From NCBI GenBank assembly GCA_001513045.1, contig LFSB01000014.1:7236-71235 (forward strand): DNA of 64,000 nucleotides, in the 5' to 3' direction. Position 1 is the first letter of the stretch; every line of letters begins with the position of its first letter. Positions 46,100 to 55,445 of this stretch are shown in pieces. Made by a program: the position numbers and the translations under genes. The notes beneath the pieces were generated by a model. The model saw nothing but the letters and a program-made list of their open reading frames with translations, did no database searches and was not told the DNA's origin. Source of the stretch: Clostridiales bacterium DTU089 (GTDB taxonomy: Bacteria > Bacillota > Clostridia > Oscillospirales > Acutalibacteraceae).

Positions 46100-46245
46100 A
46101 GCGGCGAGCGCAAGCCTCCTTTGGCAAAGGATGTGGCAGTGCGCAAGCACTGACGGAGGATTGCTTGCAGTGCTTTGCAGCTATCGCAAGACTCCCTTAT
46201 CTAAGGGGTAACCGACGCGAATGCGGCGGTGGAGGGATTCAAATG
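46100..46245. repeat. Two adjoining palindromic intergenic repeat modules
   Basis: Two similar modules: about 46108-46165 (CGCAAGCCTCC...hairpin CAGTGCGCAAGCACTG...GGAGGATT) and about 46187-46241 (CGCAAGACTCCC...GGAGGGATT). Each has CGCAAG, outer arms CTCC/GGAG and a variable inner hairpin. The pattern is like intergenic repeats often seen in clostridial genomes. It fills the 45959-46273 gap; no gene is seen there. Confidence 0.65.
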
Positions 46246-46273
46246 AATAATTCCGGATGCTGACACGCTGTTG

Positions 46274-47746
46274 TCAAAATCCGCTTTGCGTTTGCAGGAA
46301 GGTTCCGAAAACCTCGGCGATTTTTAATATTCCGCCCTCTGAGTTACTTTCAATATTTATTACCGCCACGGGGTCGTGTACACTCATTCTCAGCAAAAGC
46401 CAGCCGTTGCCGCGCTGCTCGTCAAAATTGACCCGAACCCCTTCACAGTTGTCCGGAACGGCGCTCAGACCGTCGGTATCCTCGGCAAATTGTTCAAAAT
46501 TGGCGCAAAGCCTTTCGCCGCAAAGCCTGTAATCCGCCTCAAAGCACGGCAGACGTACTTCGCGCTCCTCAAGCGGCTCGCGAAGGTCTTTTATAAGCTC
46601 GGAAAGCGTTCTTCCGTCCTTTTTCAGCTGTGCCATCTTGATGATTATTCTTGTCGCAAGATAAGCGCCATCGTCAAGATAGTGATTCTTCAGAAATGCC
46701 GCATGTCCAGAGGTTTCTATTGCAAGCGGAGCATTTCCGCCCTCGGTGGTTATGCGCATGGCCTCGTCTATGACGTTTTTGTAGCCGCGCTTAAAGCGGC
46801 GGTGATGTGCTCCGAGAGTGTTGTTTATGAAATCCGAAAGGCCGTCCGAGGTTACGGAGTCGGTGACTATTGTGGGCTCGTTCACGTTTTCGCTGACGAT
46901 TGCCGCGGCAAGAGCGATAAGGCGGTTGCGGTCAAGCGGTTTTCCGCCCTTATCCACGCATGCGGCACGGTCAACGTCCGTATCAAATATTATTCCCAAA
47001 TCCGCGTCCGAGCTTACAACTGCATCAACTATTGATGCCATCGCCTTTTTATCCTCAGGATTCGGCACGTGATTCGGGAATGAGCCGTCAGGCTCAAGGA
47101 AGCGGCTGCCCGAGGTGTCGGCACCGAGCGGACTGAGAATTTTTTCGGCGAAGAAGCCGCCTACGCCGTTGCCTGCGTCCACGGCTATTTTAAAGCCGCG
47201 CAGCGGACGTGAAAAATCATCGGCATTTACTTCGTCGCATATAAATGTGCGAAGGTGCTCGCAATAGGTGTTCATATAGTTTATGCTCTCAACAAGCGCC
47301 GCGTTTGACCCCTCAGGTGTCTGCGCGTTCTCGGCAATTGAGAGTATTTTTTCAATATCCTTTCCGGAGAGCGAGCCGGAGCGAAGGAAGAATTTCAAGC
47401 CGTTTTTATCGGGCGGCATGTGGCTCGCGGTTATCTCGACCGCTCCGCTGCAGCCGAGGTCAACTGTTGTGAAAAACATAGCCGGGGTCGATGCGAGGGC
47501 GCAGTCCTTAACATTCACGCCGAGGGCGGAGAGCGAATTTATAAACGTGTCCGCTATGCGCGGAGATGAGAGCCTCGTGTCGTGACCGACAGCGATTGTA
47601 AGCTCGGAATATTCACATTTCAGGCCTTTGGAAAGGAACTCGGTAAAACCGACGGCAATTTTGCCGACGATATCATCCGTCAGCTGTGTGTCGGCGCTTC
47701 CTCTTATGTCCGTTCCGCTTTTCAGTACAGAGAGTCTGGTCTCCAT
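46274..47746 (-). CDS. Phosphoglucomutase/phosphomannomutase
   Basis: A 490-residue alpha-D-phosphohexomutase that interconverts hexose 1- and 6-phosphates. The phosphoserine Ser108 is in TASHMPPDKNG, the magnesium loop is DTDVDRA, the sugar-binding loop is ETSGHAAF, and the C-terminal phosphate loop VRVNFDEQRGNGWLLLR is slightly unusual. Length is normal. Last gene of the minus-strand operon yerC-methyltransferase-mutase, 12 bases after the methyltransferase. Confidence 0.92.
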   Translation of the reverse strand: METRLSVLKSGTDIRGSADTQLTDDIVGKIAVGFTEFLSKGLKCEYSELTIAVGHDTRLSSPRIADTFINSLSALGVNVKDCALASTPAMFFTTVDLGCSGAVEITASHMPPDKNGLKFFLRSGSLSGKDIEKILSIAENAQTPEGSNAALVESINYMNTYCEHLRTFICDEVNADDFSRPLRGFKIAVDAGNGVGGFFAEKILSPLGADTSGSRFLEPDGSFPNHVPNPEDKKAMASIVDAVVSSDADLGIIFDTDVDRAACVDKGGKPLDRNRLIALAAAIVSENVNEPTIVTDSVTSDGLSDFINNTLGAHHRRFKRGYKNVIDEAMRITTEGGNAPLAIETSGHAAFLKNHYLDDGAYLATRIIIKMAQLKKDGRTLSELIKDLREPLEEREVRLPCFEADYRLCGERLCANFEQFAEDTDGLSAVPDNCEGVRVNFDEQRGNGWLLLRMSVHDPVAVINIESNSEGGILKIAEVFGTFLQTQSGF

Positions 47747-47758
47747 AGACTATCCTCC

Positions 47759-48508
47759 TCAGGTTTTGTGCTTTGCGGTTATAATCATTCTTTGCGTGTC
47801 CTCAACAGGAGCGCTGCGGGTGTTCTCACCGCATATCGAGAGCACCTCGAAGCCGTTGTCGCAGAGTGCACATTCAAGCTCCTCCGGGGTGTATGCTGTT
47901 TCGGTGAAAGCTTCGCAGTATCTTGCGTATTTTTGTCCGCTCTCGCGCGCAAAAATGTCGATATCTATCCCGACGCTTACCGTGTCGTCAAGCAGTGTGT
48001 TCTGCCATACGCAATATATATCATCGAGGTCGTAAACGAAGGTGTTGTTGCCGAGAATTTCACGGTGTTTATATATGGTATTAGCGTCAAAAATAAATAT
48101 TCCTCCCGGTCTGACAAAAAGAGAGAGCCGCGAGAAGGTCTTTCGTACATCCGAAAGCGAGGGCAGATGATTTATGCTGTCAAGCGCGCAGACCGCGGCA
48201 TCAACCGTGCCGTACAGGTCGAGATTTTGCATAAGCTGGCACAGCAGCAGGGGAGGGGGCTCCTGTGAGGAGAGCTTTGCCTGTGCCTCGCACAGCATTT
48301 CGGGTGATGCGTCAACGCCTATGACGTCGAATCCGGAACGGCAGAAGTGCTCGGTGAACGAGCCTGTCCCGCATGCCAAATCCAGAAGTATGCCTGAATT
48401 TATTCCGTTTTGCGCGAGTATTTCAATGTATTCCCTCGCGCGTTGCTCATAGCCGACGTTTTGAGTCAGCCTGTCGTAGAATGAGGCGAAGGATGAATAT
48501 GAAGGCAT
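47759..48508 (-). CDS. Class I SAM-dependent methyltransferase
   Basis: A 249-residue cytoplasmic methyltransferase. Motif I is LLDLACGTGSF (about 41-51), the acidic post-I is GVDASPEML, motif IV is AAVCALDSINHL, and the C-terminal half is a beta-rich cap (WQNTLLDDTVSVGIDIDIF) as in the YqeM/small-molecule type. Substrate unknown. It starts four bases after the YerC stop. Confidence 0.87.
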   Translation of the reverse strand: MPSYSSFASFYDRLTQNVGYEQRAREYIEILAQNGINSGILLDLACGTGSFTEHFCRSGFDVIGVDASPEMLCEAQAKLSSQEPPPLLLCQLMQNLDLYGTVDAAVCALDSINHLPSLSDVRKTFSRLSLFVRPGGIFIFDANTIYKHREILGNNTFVYDLDDIYCVWQNTLLDDTVSVGIDIDIFARESGQKYARYCEAFTETAYTPEELECALCDNGFEVLSICGENTRSAPVEDTQRMIITAKHKT

Positions 48509-48512
48509 AGCG

Positions 48513-48800
48513 TCAGTCCTTCATCCTTGCAAAGATTTTTTCATAGCCGTCACAGCCGTATTGCAAAGAACGGTTGACGCGGCTTATTGTGGCGGTTGAG
48601 GCCCCGGTTTCTTTGACGATGTCGCTGTATACGCGGCGGTCGCTGAGCATTTTCGCAACAACGATACGCTGAGCTATCGCTTTAAGCTCCGTGACCGTGC
48701 ACAAATCCTCAAAGAAATTATAGCATTCCTCAAGGTCTTTAAGCTCAAGAATGGCATTAAAAAGAAAGTCGGTGTTGCTGTTTTTCAGCTTGTCGCTCAT
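48513..48800 (-). CDS. YerC/YecD TrpR-like DNA-binding protein
   Basis: A 95-residue helical protein of the Trp repressor superfamily: ELKDLEECYNFFEDLCTVTEL, then the helix-turn-helix VYSDIVKETGASTATISRVNRSL. Relatives in Firmicutes are of uncertain role. The reading frame extends to TTG 48809, but ATG 48800 (MSDKLKN) is better placed after GGAG. First gene of its operon, with its own promoter. Confidence 0.9.
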   Translation of the reverse strand: MSDKLKNSNTDFLFNAILELKDLEECYNFFEDLCTVTELKAIAQRIVVAKMLSDRRVYSDIVKETGASTATISRVNRSLQYGCDGYEKIFARMKD

Positions 48801-48842
48801 TACAATCAAACTCCGTTCATTTTATCTGAATTATTCGGGGAT

Positions 48843-48871
48843 ATTTTAGCACATTAAAACTTAAAAGTAAA
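48843..48871 (-). promoter_or_regulatory. Promoter of the yerC operon
   Basis: On the minus strand TTTACT (48871-48866), 17 bases, and extended -10 TGC-TAAAAT (48848-48843). Confidence 0.65.
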
Positions 48872-48889
48872 GAATTATACGAAAAAATC

Positions 48890-48918
48890 TTGCTACTGCT
48901 GCTCTTTTATGGTAAAAT
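48890..48918 (+). promoter_or_regulatory. Promoter of the secreted hydrolase gene
   Basis: TTGCTA (48890-48895), 17 bases, TAAAAT (48913-48918), 35 bases before GTG 48953. It is divergent from the yerC promoter 19 bases away. Confidence 0.65.
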
Positions 48919-48952
48919 TATCATAGTATTAACAGAAAACGGAGGGTTTAGC

Positions 48953-50455
48953 GTGAAAAAGTCATTAAGTATTTTTCTTGCGATTGTTATGCTTACGGTA
49001 ATGTGCGTACCGTGTCTTGCATCTGAGGACACCTGCACCTGCGGCGAAACTCCCATAGTTTATGTTGCGGCTCTCGGCAGCGCAAAGCTGATACTCGACG
49101 AGGGCACCGAAAACGAGAGAGTGCTTTTCAGACCCGAAACCGACTATATGATAGCAAAATTTGCACGGCTGATACCCTCTGCGGTGGAGCTCAAGCTCAA
49201 CGGCGATTATGACAAGTTCGGCGATGACCTGATTTCGGTTGTCAATGAGCTTTTCGGTCCCATGGCTCTTGACGGCAACGGTAATTCGAGCGCCCGCGTC
49301 ACAAATGACCGTGAGCTGCCTACCGACCCCACGCACGGCAACGGACGCGATTATTATTTCGGCTATGACCTGCGACTTGACCCGATTGAAATAGCCGGTC
49401 AGCTTGACGAGTTTATTCAGCGTGTCAAGCAAATAACCGGTCACAGCAAGGTTTCGCTTCGCGCGTCGAGCATGGGCGGAGTTATGGCGATGGCATATCT
49501 TCACGAATACGGCACGGACGATATTGAGGTTTGCATTTTTCAGTGTGCTCCGATACTCGGCACTGCTGTCGCGGGCGAGCTGTTCAATAAGCAGGTCGTT
49601 ATCAATAAGGATGCGCTTCTGCGTTACGCGGAGCAGGCGCTGTCCGATGACGCTACGGGCGGAGTCCTCTATGCTTTGATTGAAACGCTTGAAATCGGCG
49701 GCGTGTGGGAATACCTTGTGGGAATAGCCGATAAGCTTGTGGAAAATCTTCTTGAGCGTGTTTATGCGGAGTGCCTTATCCCGATTTTCGGCTCAATGCC
49801 CGGAATATGGAGCTTTGTGCCGGATGAATACTTTGAAGGTGCCAAGGAAATTATGGTTGACTCCGCGACACAGCAGGGTATAATAGACAAGATAAATTAT
49901 TATCACTATGAGGTTCAGTGCGACGCCGAGAACATTCTCAAATCCGCACAGGCGGACGGTGTGCGCGTGTATGTGCTTGCCGCCTATAATATGCAAAGGA
50001 CACCTCTTGTTGAGTCATATATGAACAACAGTGACGCGACGGTGGACACAAAATACGCATCTATCGGAGCGACCTGTGCACTCCTGGGTGAAACCCTCGG
50101 GGATGACTATGTTCAGGCGCGTGAGTGCTCTGGAGATAATCACATCTCACCCGATAATGTAATTGATGCCTCAACCTGTGTCCTTCCCGACAGCACATGG
50201 TTTGTCAAGGATATGCTCCATTGCAAGATACATGACGGACACAAGGCGCTTTACGCATGGATGATGGCGAGTGACGAGCAGCTCACCGTTTACGACAACG
50301 AAAGCTTCCCGCAGTTCCTTCAGAACAATGTCAATGCAAAGACTCTCACTCCGGTAGTGCCCGGCAACCCTGTCGGCTCACTTACGAGCCTGAGTATTTT
50401 GGAGGCCCTTACCAAGGTTTTCGAGCTGCTCAAATATATAAAAGTGGCGGTGTAA
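48953..50455 (+). CDS. Secreted lipase-like alpha/beta hydrolase (HISPD family, member A)
   Basis: A 500-residue exported protein. Signal peptide about 1-24 (ending CLA). After TGHSKVSLR comes the nucleophile elbow ASSMGG (Ser173), and near residue 400 NHISPDNVIDASTCVLP with a probable catalytic His. It is related to the pair at 58552-62079: all share TGH(D/S)KV-x4-(S/V/I)S(L/M)GG, HISPD-x3-DAST and a late FPQF. The fold looks like LCAT/PGAP1-type lipases. The C-terminus is a hydrophobic Lys-spaced tail like that of the 30019 protein. GTG 48953 follows GGAGGG by six bases; the longer frame from 48890 crosses the promoter. Confidence 0.78.
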   Translation: MKKSLSIFLAIVMLTVMCVPCLASEDTCTCGETPIVYVAALGSAKLILDEGTENERVLFRPETDYMIAKFARLIPSAVELKLNGDYDKFGDDLISVVNELFGPMALDGNGNSSARVTNDRELPTDPTHGNGRDYYFGYDLRLDPIEIAGQLDEFIQRVKQITGHSKVSLRASSMGGVMAMAYLHEYGTDDIEVCIFQCAPILGTAVAGELFNKQVVINKDALLRYAEQALSDDATGGVLYALIETLEIGGVWEYLVGIADKLVENLLERVYAECLIPIFGSMPGIWSFVPDEYFEGAKEIMVDSATQQGIIDKINYYHYEVQCDAENILKSAQADGVRVYVLAAYNMQRTPLVESYMNNSDATVDTKYASIGATCALLGETLGDDYVQARECSGDNHISPDNVIDASTCVLPDSTWFVKDMLHCKIHDGHKALYAWMMASDEQLTVYDNESFPQFLQNNVNAKTLTPVVPGNPVGSLTSLSILEALTKVFELLKYIKVAV

Positions 50456-50458
50456 CCT

Positions 50459-51433
50459 GTGAAAAGCTTCACAATAACCGATAAGGACGCAAATCAGCGC
50501 CTTGACAAATTTCTTGTCAAGGCGCTTCCCTCGTTGCCGAATACGCTGATGTATAAGTATATACGTCTTAAAAGGGTGAAGCTGAACGGTAAACGGGCGG
50601 AGATAAGCACACGCCTGAAGGCGGGGGATGTGCTGGATTTATATATCAATGACGAGTTTTTTGAAAAGCCGGAGCCGCATTATGACTTTATGGGCGCGTC
50701 AAGGAATATAAAGATAGTGTATGAGGACGATAATGTGCTGCTGCTCGACAAGGCGCCGGGTCTGCTGTGCCACCCCGACGGCAACGAGTATGTTGACACG
50801 CTCATTGCACGCGTAAAAAGGTATATGTATGACAAGGGGGAGTACGACCCGGATGACAGCGGACTCTGCTCCTTCGCGCCCGCCCTTGTCAACCGTATTG
50901 ACCGCAACACCGGCGGAATTGTCATTGCCGCAAAGAACCCCGAGGCGCTGCGCATACTCAATCAGAAGATGAAGGACAGGGAGCTTACAAAGCTTTATCT
51001 GTGCGTGGTTTGCGGCAAGCTTGACAGCGACGAGGGAATACTCGGCGGTTATCTTGAAAAAAACGAGGCGCAGAACAGGGTTTATGTAAGCCGCAAGCGA
51101 ACCGATAATTCGCGTGAGATTCGCACAAAATACCGCGTGCTCGGCTTTCTTGACGGGCTGAGCCTTATAGAGGTTGAGCTGCTTACGGGACGCACGCATC
51201 AGATACGCGCACATTTTGCTTCCGTGGGGCATCCGCTGCTCGGAGACGGTAAGTACGGAACCAACGAGCTGAACAAGCGCTTCGGAGGCTATAAAAAGCA
51301 GCTGCTTTATTCCTACTGTCTGGAGTTTAAATTCACCACGGACGCCGGAATACTATCCTATCTCAACGGTAAACGCTTTGAGGTTGAGAACGTATGGTTT
51401 CGCGATGCCTTTTTTGACGGCAACATAAAGTAA
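50459..51433 (+). CDS. RluA-family pseudouridine synthase
   Basis: A 324-residue enzyme that changes uridine to pseudouridine in rRNA or tRNA. N-terminal S4 RNA-binding domain (about 14-60, RLDKFLVKALPSLPNTL), then the catalytic Asp in RIDRNTGG (family HRLDxxTSG), the KLYLCVVCG motif and LLTGRTHQIRAHFASVGHPLLGD (shown in part). Target base unknown. Starts with GTG three bases after the hydrolase stop, so it is probably read from the same mRNA. Confidence 0.93.
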   Translation: MKSFTITDKDANQRLDKFLVKALPSLPNTLMYKYIRLKRVKLNGKRAEISTRLKAGDVLDLYINDEFFEKPEPHYDFMGASRNIKIVYEDDNVLLLDKAPGLLCHPDGNEYVDTLIARVKRYMYDKGEYDPDDSGLCSFAPALVNRIDRNTGGIVIAAKNPEALRILNQKMKDRELTKLYLCVVCGKLDSDEGILGGYLEKNEAQNRVYVSRKRTDNSREIRTKYRVLGFLDGLSLIEVELLTGRTHQIRAHFASVGHPLLGDGKYGTNELNKRFGGYKKQLLYSYCLEFKFTTDAGILSYLNGKRFEVENVWFRDAFFDGNIK

Positions 51434-51452
51434 AAAAATATTTAACAATGGC

Positions 51453-51481
51453 TTGACTTTGTATAACATTTGTTGTATATT
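51453..51481 (+). promoter_or_regulatory. Distal promoter P1 of the pilin gene
   Basis: TTGACT (51453-51458), 17 bases, TATATT (51476-51481). A start near 51488 would run straight into the hairpin 51486-51510, giving a leader of about 270 bases. Confidence 0.6.
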
Positions 51482-51485
51482 AGAG

Positions 51486-51510
51486 ACACAAAAGCACGCG
51501 TTTTTTGTGT
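51486..51510 (+). terminator. Hairpin with T-run after the RluA gene
   Basis: Stem ACACAAAA / TTTTGTGT (51486-51493 with 51503-51510) with a loop containing GCACGCG and T's. It may end the hydrolase/RluA transcript, or attenuate P1. Confidence 0.5.
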
Positions 51511-51588
51511 ACATTGGTTAAAATAGCCAACATGGCTTGCTTAAATTTGTGCAAAATGTCAAAGTTTTGAAAAAATTTTAAAAAACTA

Positions 51589-51617
51589 TGTACAAATCAA
51601 AAACCTTGTGCTATACT
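51589..51617 (+). promoter_or_regulatory. Proximal promoter P2 of the pilin gene
   Basis: TGTACA (51589-51594), 17 bases, extended -10 TGC-TATACT (51609-51617). Start near 51624, leader about 133 bases. Confidence 0.65.
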
Positions 51618-51623
51618 ACAAAC

Positions 51624-51756
51624 AGAAGTTACGGAAAGTTCACGTTCAATCGGGGCTTTCAGCGTGCTTCGGTTTCCGCGTTTTATTTCAGGATATTTTG
51701 ATGTGCGGTGAACAGCCGTCATCATTATATACATATTCTTTAAGGAGTGTATTCAA
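51624..51756 (+). other. Structured 5' leader of the pilin gene
   Basis: CGGAAA (51632-51637) can pair with TTTCCG (51673-51678), enclosing CACG/CGTG (51641-51644 with 51663-51666). GAAAG (51634-51638) could instead pair with CTTTC (51656-51660), so two folds compete. AAGGAG lies before the ATG. No known riboswitch class was recognised. Confidence 0.45.
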
Positions 51757-52209
51757 ATGTTCAAAATGCTTAACAGCAAAAAGGGCTTCACCCTCGTCGA
51801 GCTCATGATCGTTGTCGTTATCATGGCTATCCTCGTCGCAGTTGCAGTGCCGATTTACGGTGCAGTAACAAAGAACGCCCAGAAGAAGACCTGCGCAGCC
51901 AACATCCGTGAGATTGAGTCCATGGTCAGCCAGTATGCAATGGGTGTTACCACCGGTAACGCCGTAAAGCTTACAGCCGGTACTGCTACCCTTACCACCA
52001 ATGCAAACGGTGACGGCGCAACTTATGCTGCGGGTACTGTTACCGAGCTTAGCGACACTGTTTTCACCGGTCTCTTCCAGAAGCTTCCCTATTGCCCCGT
52101 AGCAGGCAACATCATCACCATCACTGTTGCTGCTGCTGATGCAACCAGCGGTGCTCAGAAGATAACTGCAGCTTGCGATGGCAACGAAACAGGCGGCGAG
52201 CACGTTTAA
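51757..52209 (+). CDS. Type IV pilin-like prepilin
   Basis: A 150-residue prepilin. The leader MFKMLNSKKG ends with Gly10, followed by FTLVELMIVVVIMAILVAVA: mature Phe1 and Glu5 for prepilin peptidase cleavage and assembly. The globular part is small and rich in Thr, Ala and Gly with three Cys residues (KKTCAAN, PYCPV, AACDG). Codons are strongly biased (many AAG, AAC, ACC, GTT), suggesting high expression. No PilB/PilC/PilD genes are nearby, so it may be a pseudopilin or use machinery encoded elsewhere. AAGGAG precedes ATG 51757. Confidence 0.92.
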   Translation: MFKMLNSKKGFTLVELMIVVVIMAILVAVAVPIYGAVTKNAQKKTCAANIREIESMVSQYAMGVTTGNAVKLTAGTATLTTNANGDGATYAAGTVTELSDTVFTGLFQKLPYCPVAGNIITITVAAADATSGAQKITAACDGNETGGEHV

Positions 52210-52230
52210 TTAACAGCATAGAAACTCTTT

Positions 52231-52263
52231 AGTCCGGAGGCAAAAGCCTCCGGGCTTTTTTTA
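52231..52263 (+). terminator. Terminator of the pilin gene
   Basis: An 11-bp stem (52231-52241 with 52246-52256), loop AAAA and seven T's. The end of the convergent feoA-like gene overlaps it. Confidence 0.92.
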
Positions 52264-52485
52264 TGTTTTTTCCGCGGTTATCATTTTGCAATCGCTTTTT
52301 CTCAGTGCGAAAACCGAGCCGGTGATGAGAAACGCCATTGTGCCGCCCTCCGGGCTTATGTAAAGGCATTTTACGGTGCTGCCGGCGGTAAGGCCTATGT
52401 CGGCAAGCCTGCCGCACAGCTCAAGGCTGTCGCTTACGGCGGTTATGTATGCACTTTCACCGCACCTTAGCATGTCGAGCGTCAT
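52261..52485 (-). CDS. FeoA-family protein
   Basis: A 74-residue SH3-like protein with the family layout: LDMLRCGESAYITAV, RLADIGLTAGSTVKCLY and FLITGSVFALRKSD. FeoA proteins assist the ferrous iron permease FeoB. No feoB is adjacent, so it may serve a distant transporter or have been recruited to another role. GAGGGGG lies before ATG 52485 on the minus strand. Confidence 0.88.
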   Translation of the reverse strand: MTLDMLRCGESAYITAVSDSLELCGRLADIGLTAGSTVKCLYISPEGGTMAFLITGSVFALRKSDCKMITAEKT

Positions 52486-52547
52486 GAATATCCCCCTCGG
52501 CTATTATATACGGCTTATTGTCCGGCGGTGTCAATATGATAAAAATA

Positions 52548-52587
52548 CAGCCCGTGCATTCAAACGAACGCACGAGCTGCTTTTTTT
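52548..52587 (-). terminator. Terminator of secA
   Basis: A 14-bp stem with two wobbles (52548-52561 with 52566-52579) and T-rich flanks on both strands, between secA and feoA. Confidence 0.85.
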
Positions 52588-52616
52588 ACCGTTTTATGGG
52601 GTTCGGTTACGGTGGG

Positions 52617-55358
52617 TTATTCCTCATTCATGCCGCAGCATTTTTTGTATTTCTTACCGCTTCCGCACGGGCAGGGGTCATTTCTGCCGGGCTTGGAGTT
52701 TTTGCGGACGGGCGCTTTCTTTGCAGAGCCGTCATCCGAACCGCTCGTTGCGGTGATTTTAGCCTGCTGCTTGCGCTCAAGGTCCTCGTCGCGCCTGATG
52801 TTGACGCGCAGTACGAATTCAACGGTGCCCTCGCGGATTTCGTTGGTCATCTCGTCAAACATGTCGAAGCTTTCCATACGGAATGCCACAACCGGGTCCT
52901 GCTGACCGTAGGCGCGAAGCCCTATGCCGCGCTTGAGCTCGTCCATCGCATCGATGTGGTTCATCCAGCGCATATCGACGTTCTGAAGCAGACCGATACG
53001 CTCGATTTCATCCATCACCTCGTCGCCGAACAGCTTGCGGCGCTCCTTGTATTTTTCATCCGCACGCTCAAGGAACAGGTCAACTATCTCCGGCTGAGAG
53101 CCGCAGCCCTCAAGCTCCGCCTCGCTGACAAGCCAGGAATATTTATTGGCAAGACCTGTGCGGTTCCAATCGGATTGCTGATTTGTTTCGGGGCAGTAAA
53201 ATTTGACCGATTCGATGAGGCTTTCGTCTATCATCTTGCGGATTGTTTCCTGAAGATTTTCACCGTCGAGCACACGGTTGCGCTGGCCGTAAATAACCTC
53301 TCTTTGCTTGTTCATTACATCGTCGAACTTCAGAACGTTTTTACGGATTGCAAAGTTGTTGCCCTCGACCTTTTTCTGGGCGCTCTCGATAAGCCCCGTG
53401 AGAGGCCTTGCTTCAATGGGCATATCCCCGACGGAGGGGAACATATTCAGCGTGTTGTAGAAGCGGTCGCCCGCGAAAAGACGCAGCAAATCATCCTCCG
53501 CAGAGAGGAAGAAGCGGCTTTCGCCGGGGTCGCCCTGTCTGCCCGAACGTCCGCGCAGCTGGTTATCGATACGCCTTGACTCGTGACGCTCGGTGCCGAT
53601 AATATACAGACCGCCCGCGGCGCGAACCTTGTCCGCCTCCTCAACAATGCTGTCCTTATATTTTCTCTCAAGCTGTGAGAAGGTCGCACGCGCGTTATTG
53701 ATTTCCTCGTTATCGGTCTCCGCAAAGCCGGTTCCCTCGGCAATAAGCTCCTCTGAGAAGCCCATGCGGCGCATTTCAGCCTTCGCCATATATTCGGGGT
53801 TTCCTCCGAGTATGATATCCGTACCGCGTCCTGCCATGTTTGTGGCTATGGTGACGGCTCCGAATTTACCCGCCTGTGCAACAATTTCAGCCTCTTTTTC
53901 GTGCTGCTTGGCATTGAGAACCTCATGCTTTATTCCGCGCTTTTTGAGCAGACTGCTCAGGTGCTCGGATTTTTCAATGTTTATTGTACCCACGAGCACG
54001 GGCTGCCCCTTTTCGTTGCAGCGCAGGATTTCATCAATGATTGCCTTGTATTTTGCGTCCTCGGTTTTGTAGAGAACGTCGTCATTGTCCTTTCTTACCA
54101 TGGGCTTGTTGGTGGGGATTTCAATTACGTCAAGGCTGTATATCTCCTGGAACTCCTGACTTTCGGTCATAGCCGTACCGGTCATACCCGAAAGCTTTTC
54201 ATAAAGCCGGAAGTAGTTCTGGAAGGTTATGGTTGCAAGGGTTTTGCTCTCATGCTCAACCTTTACGCCCTCCTTGGCCTCAATGGCCTGATGAAGGCCT
54301 TCACTGTAACGTCTGCCGAGCATGATTCGTCCGGTGAATTCATCGACAATGAGCACCTCGCCGTCCTTGACGACGTAATCAACGTCACGCTGCATGGTGC
54401 CGATGGCTTTTATCGCCTGATTTATGTGGTGGGATATTGTCATATTGTCCGCATCGAGCAGGTTTTCAATATTGAAAAAGCTCTCCGCCTTGGCAACGCC
54501 GCTCTTGGTGAGCGTGGCGGTTTTCGCCTTCTCGTCAACCACATAATCCGCGTCTGCGTCAACAACGTCCTCTGCGTTCATCTTGTCGTCAAGCTCCGTA
54601 ACCTTGACCATCTTGAGCCTGCGCGCAAATTCGTTGGCGATTTTGTATAAATCGGTGGAGGCGTCACCGCGTCCGGATATAATAAGGGGAGTTCTCGCCT
54701 CATCTATGAGGATGGAGTCCACCTCGTCAACAATGGCGAACGCATGACCGCGCTGAACCCTCTGGGCGGCATACTGAACCATGTTGTCACGCAGATAGTC
54801 AAAGCCCATCTCGTTGTTGGTGCCGTAGGTTATGTCCGCATTGTACGCCTCTTTGCGCTCATCGTTGTTTTTTTCATGGATTATAAGTCCGACCGACAGC
54901 CCGAGGAAACGGTAGACCTTTCCCATCCATTCCGAGTCGCGGCGGGCAAGATAGTCGTTGACGGTGACGATATGCACACCTCTGCCCGAAAGCGCGTTGA
55001 GGTAGGCGGGGAGAGTGGCAACGAGAGTTTTGCCCTCACCGGTTCGCATCTCGGATATTCTGCCCTGATGAAGAACAATTCCGCCGAGAATCTGAACGGG
55101 GAAGTGGCGCATATTCAGCACTCTTGCGGACGCCTCACGGCAGGCGGCAAACGCCTCGGGGAGAATGTCATCGAGTGTTTCACCCTTTTCAAGACGCGCC
55201 TTTAATTCCGGAGTTTTAGCCTTCAGCTGTTCGTCGGTCAGCTTTTTATACTCCTCCTCAAGGTCAAGAACCTTTTTTTGCAAAGGCATTATCCGTTTGA
55301 GCTCGCGCGAGGAATAATCACCGAATATTTTTTTGAATAAAGACATTTCAATCGCCAT
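52617..55358 (-). CDS. secA: Preprotein translocase ATPase SecA
   Basis: A 913-residue motor that drives exported proteins through SecYEG. Walker A is MRTGEGKTL (about residue 106), Walker B/DEVD is [20 protein letters not shown], and NMAGRGTDI and [10 protein letters not shown] mark the second motor domain. The C-terminus has the zinc tail [19 protein letters not shown]. Full length. ATG 55358 or 55346 (MSLFKKIFG) could be the start; the second matches the usual SecA N-terminus, the first has GAGG 10 bases upstream. Confidence 0.97.
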   Translation of the reverse strand: MAIEMSLFKKIFGDYSSRELKRIMPLQKKVLDLEEEYKKLTDEQLKAKTPELKARLEKGETLDDILPEAFAACREASARVLNMRHFPVQILGGIVLHQGRISEMRTGEGKTLVATLPAYLNALSGRGVHIVTVNDYLARRDSEWMGKVYRFLGLSVGLIIHEKNNDERKEAYNADITYGTNNEMGFDYLRDNMVQYAAQRVQRGHAFAIVDEVDSILIDEARTPLIISGRGDASTDLYKIANEFARRLKMVKVTELDDKMNAEDVVDADADYVVDEKAKTATLTKSGVAKAESFFNIENLLDADNMTISHHINQAIKAIGTMQRDVDYVVKDGEVLIVDEFTGRIMLGRRYSEGLHQAIEAKEGVKVEHESKTLATITFQNYFRLYEKLSGMTGTAMTESQEFQEIYSLDVIEIPTNKPMVRKDNDDVLYKTEDAKYKAIIDEILRCNEKGQPVLVGTINIEKSEHLSSLLKKRGIKHEVLNAKQHEKEAEIVAQAGKFGAVTIATNMAGRGTDIILGGNPEYMAKAEMRRMGFSEELIAEGTGFAETDNEEINNARATFSQLERKYKDSIVEEADKVRAAGGLYIIGTERHESRRIDNQLRGRSGRQGDPGESRFFLSAEDDLLRLFAGDRFYNTLNMFPSVGDMPIEARPLTGLIESAQKKVEGNNFAIRKNVLKFDDVMNKQREVIYGQRNRVLDGENLQETIRKMIDESLIESVKFYCPETNQQSDWNRTGLANKYSWLVSEAELEGCGSQPEIVDLFLERADEKYKERRKLFGDEVMDEIERIGLLQNVDMRWMNHIDAMDELKRGIGLRAYGQQDPVVAFRMESFDMFDEMTNEIREGTVEFVLRVNIRRDEDLERKQQAKITATSGSDDGSAKKAPVRKNSKPGRNDPCPCGSGKKYKKCCGMNEE

Positions 55359-55445
55359 ACGATACAGGCCTCGTGCAAGACGTGAAAAAAGCGTCCTTGC
55401 AGCCGGTATCTTTTCCTTCCGTATTATTTTTATAAGCAGGGAATG

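Noticed and set aside
51486..51756. c-di-GMP riboswitch before the pilin gene
   Set aside because: The conserved core and paired elements of c-di-GMP-I or -II aptamers could not be found by eye, although a diguanylate cyclase is encoded in the window. A covariance search is needed to settle it.
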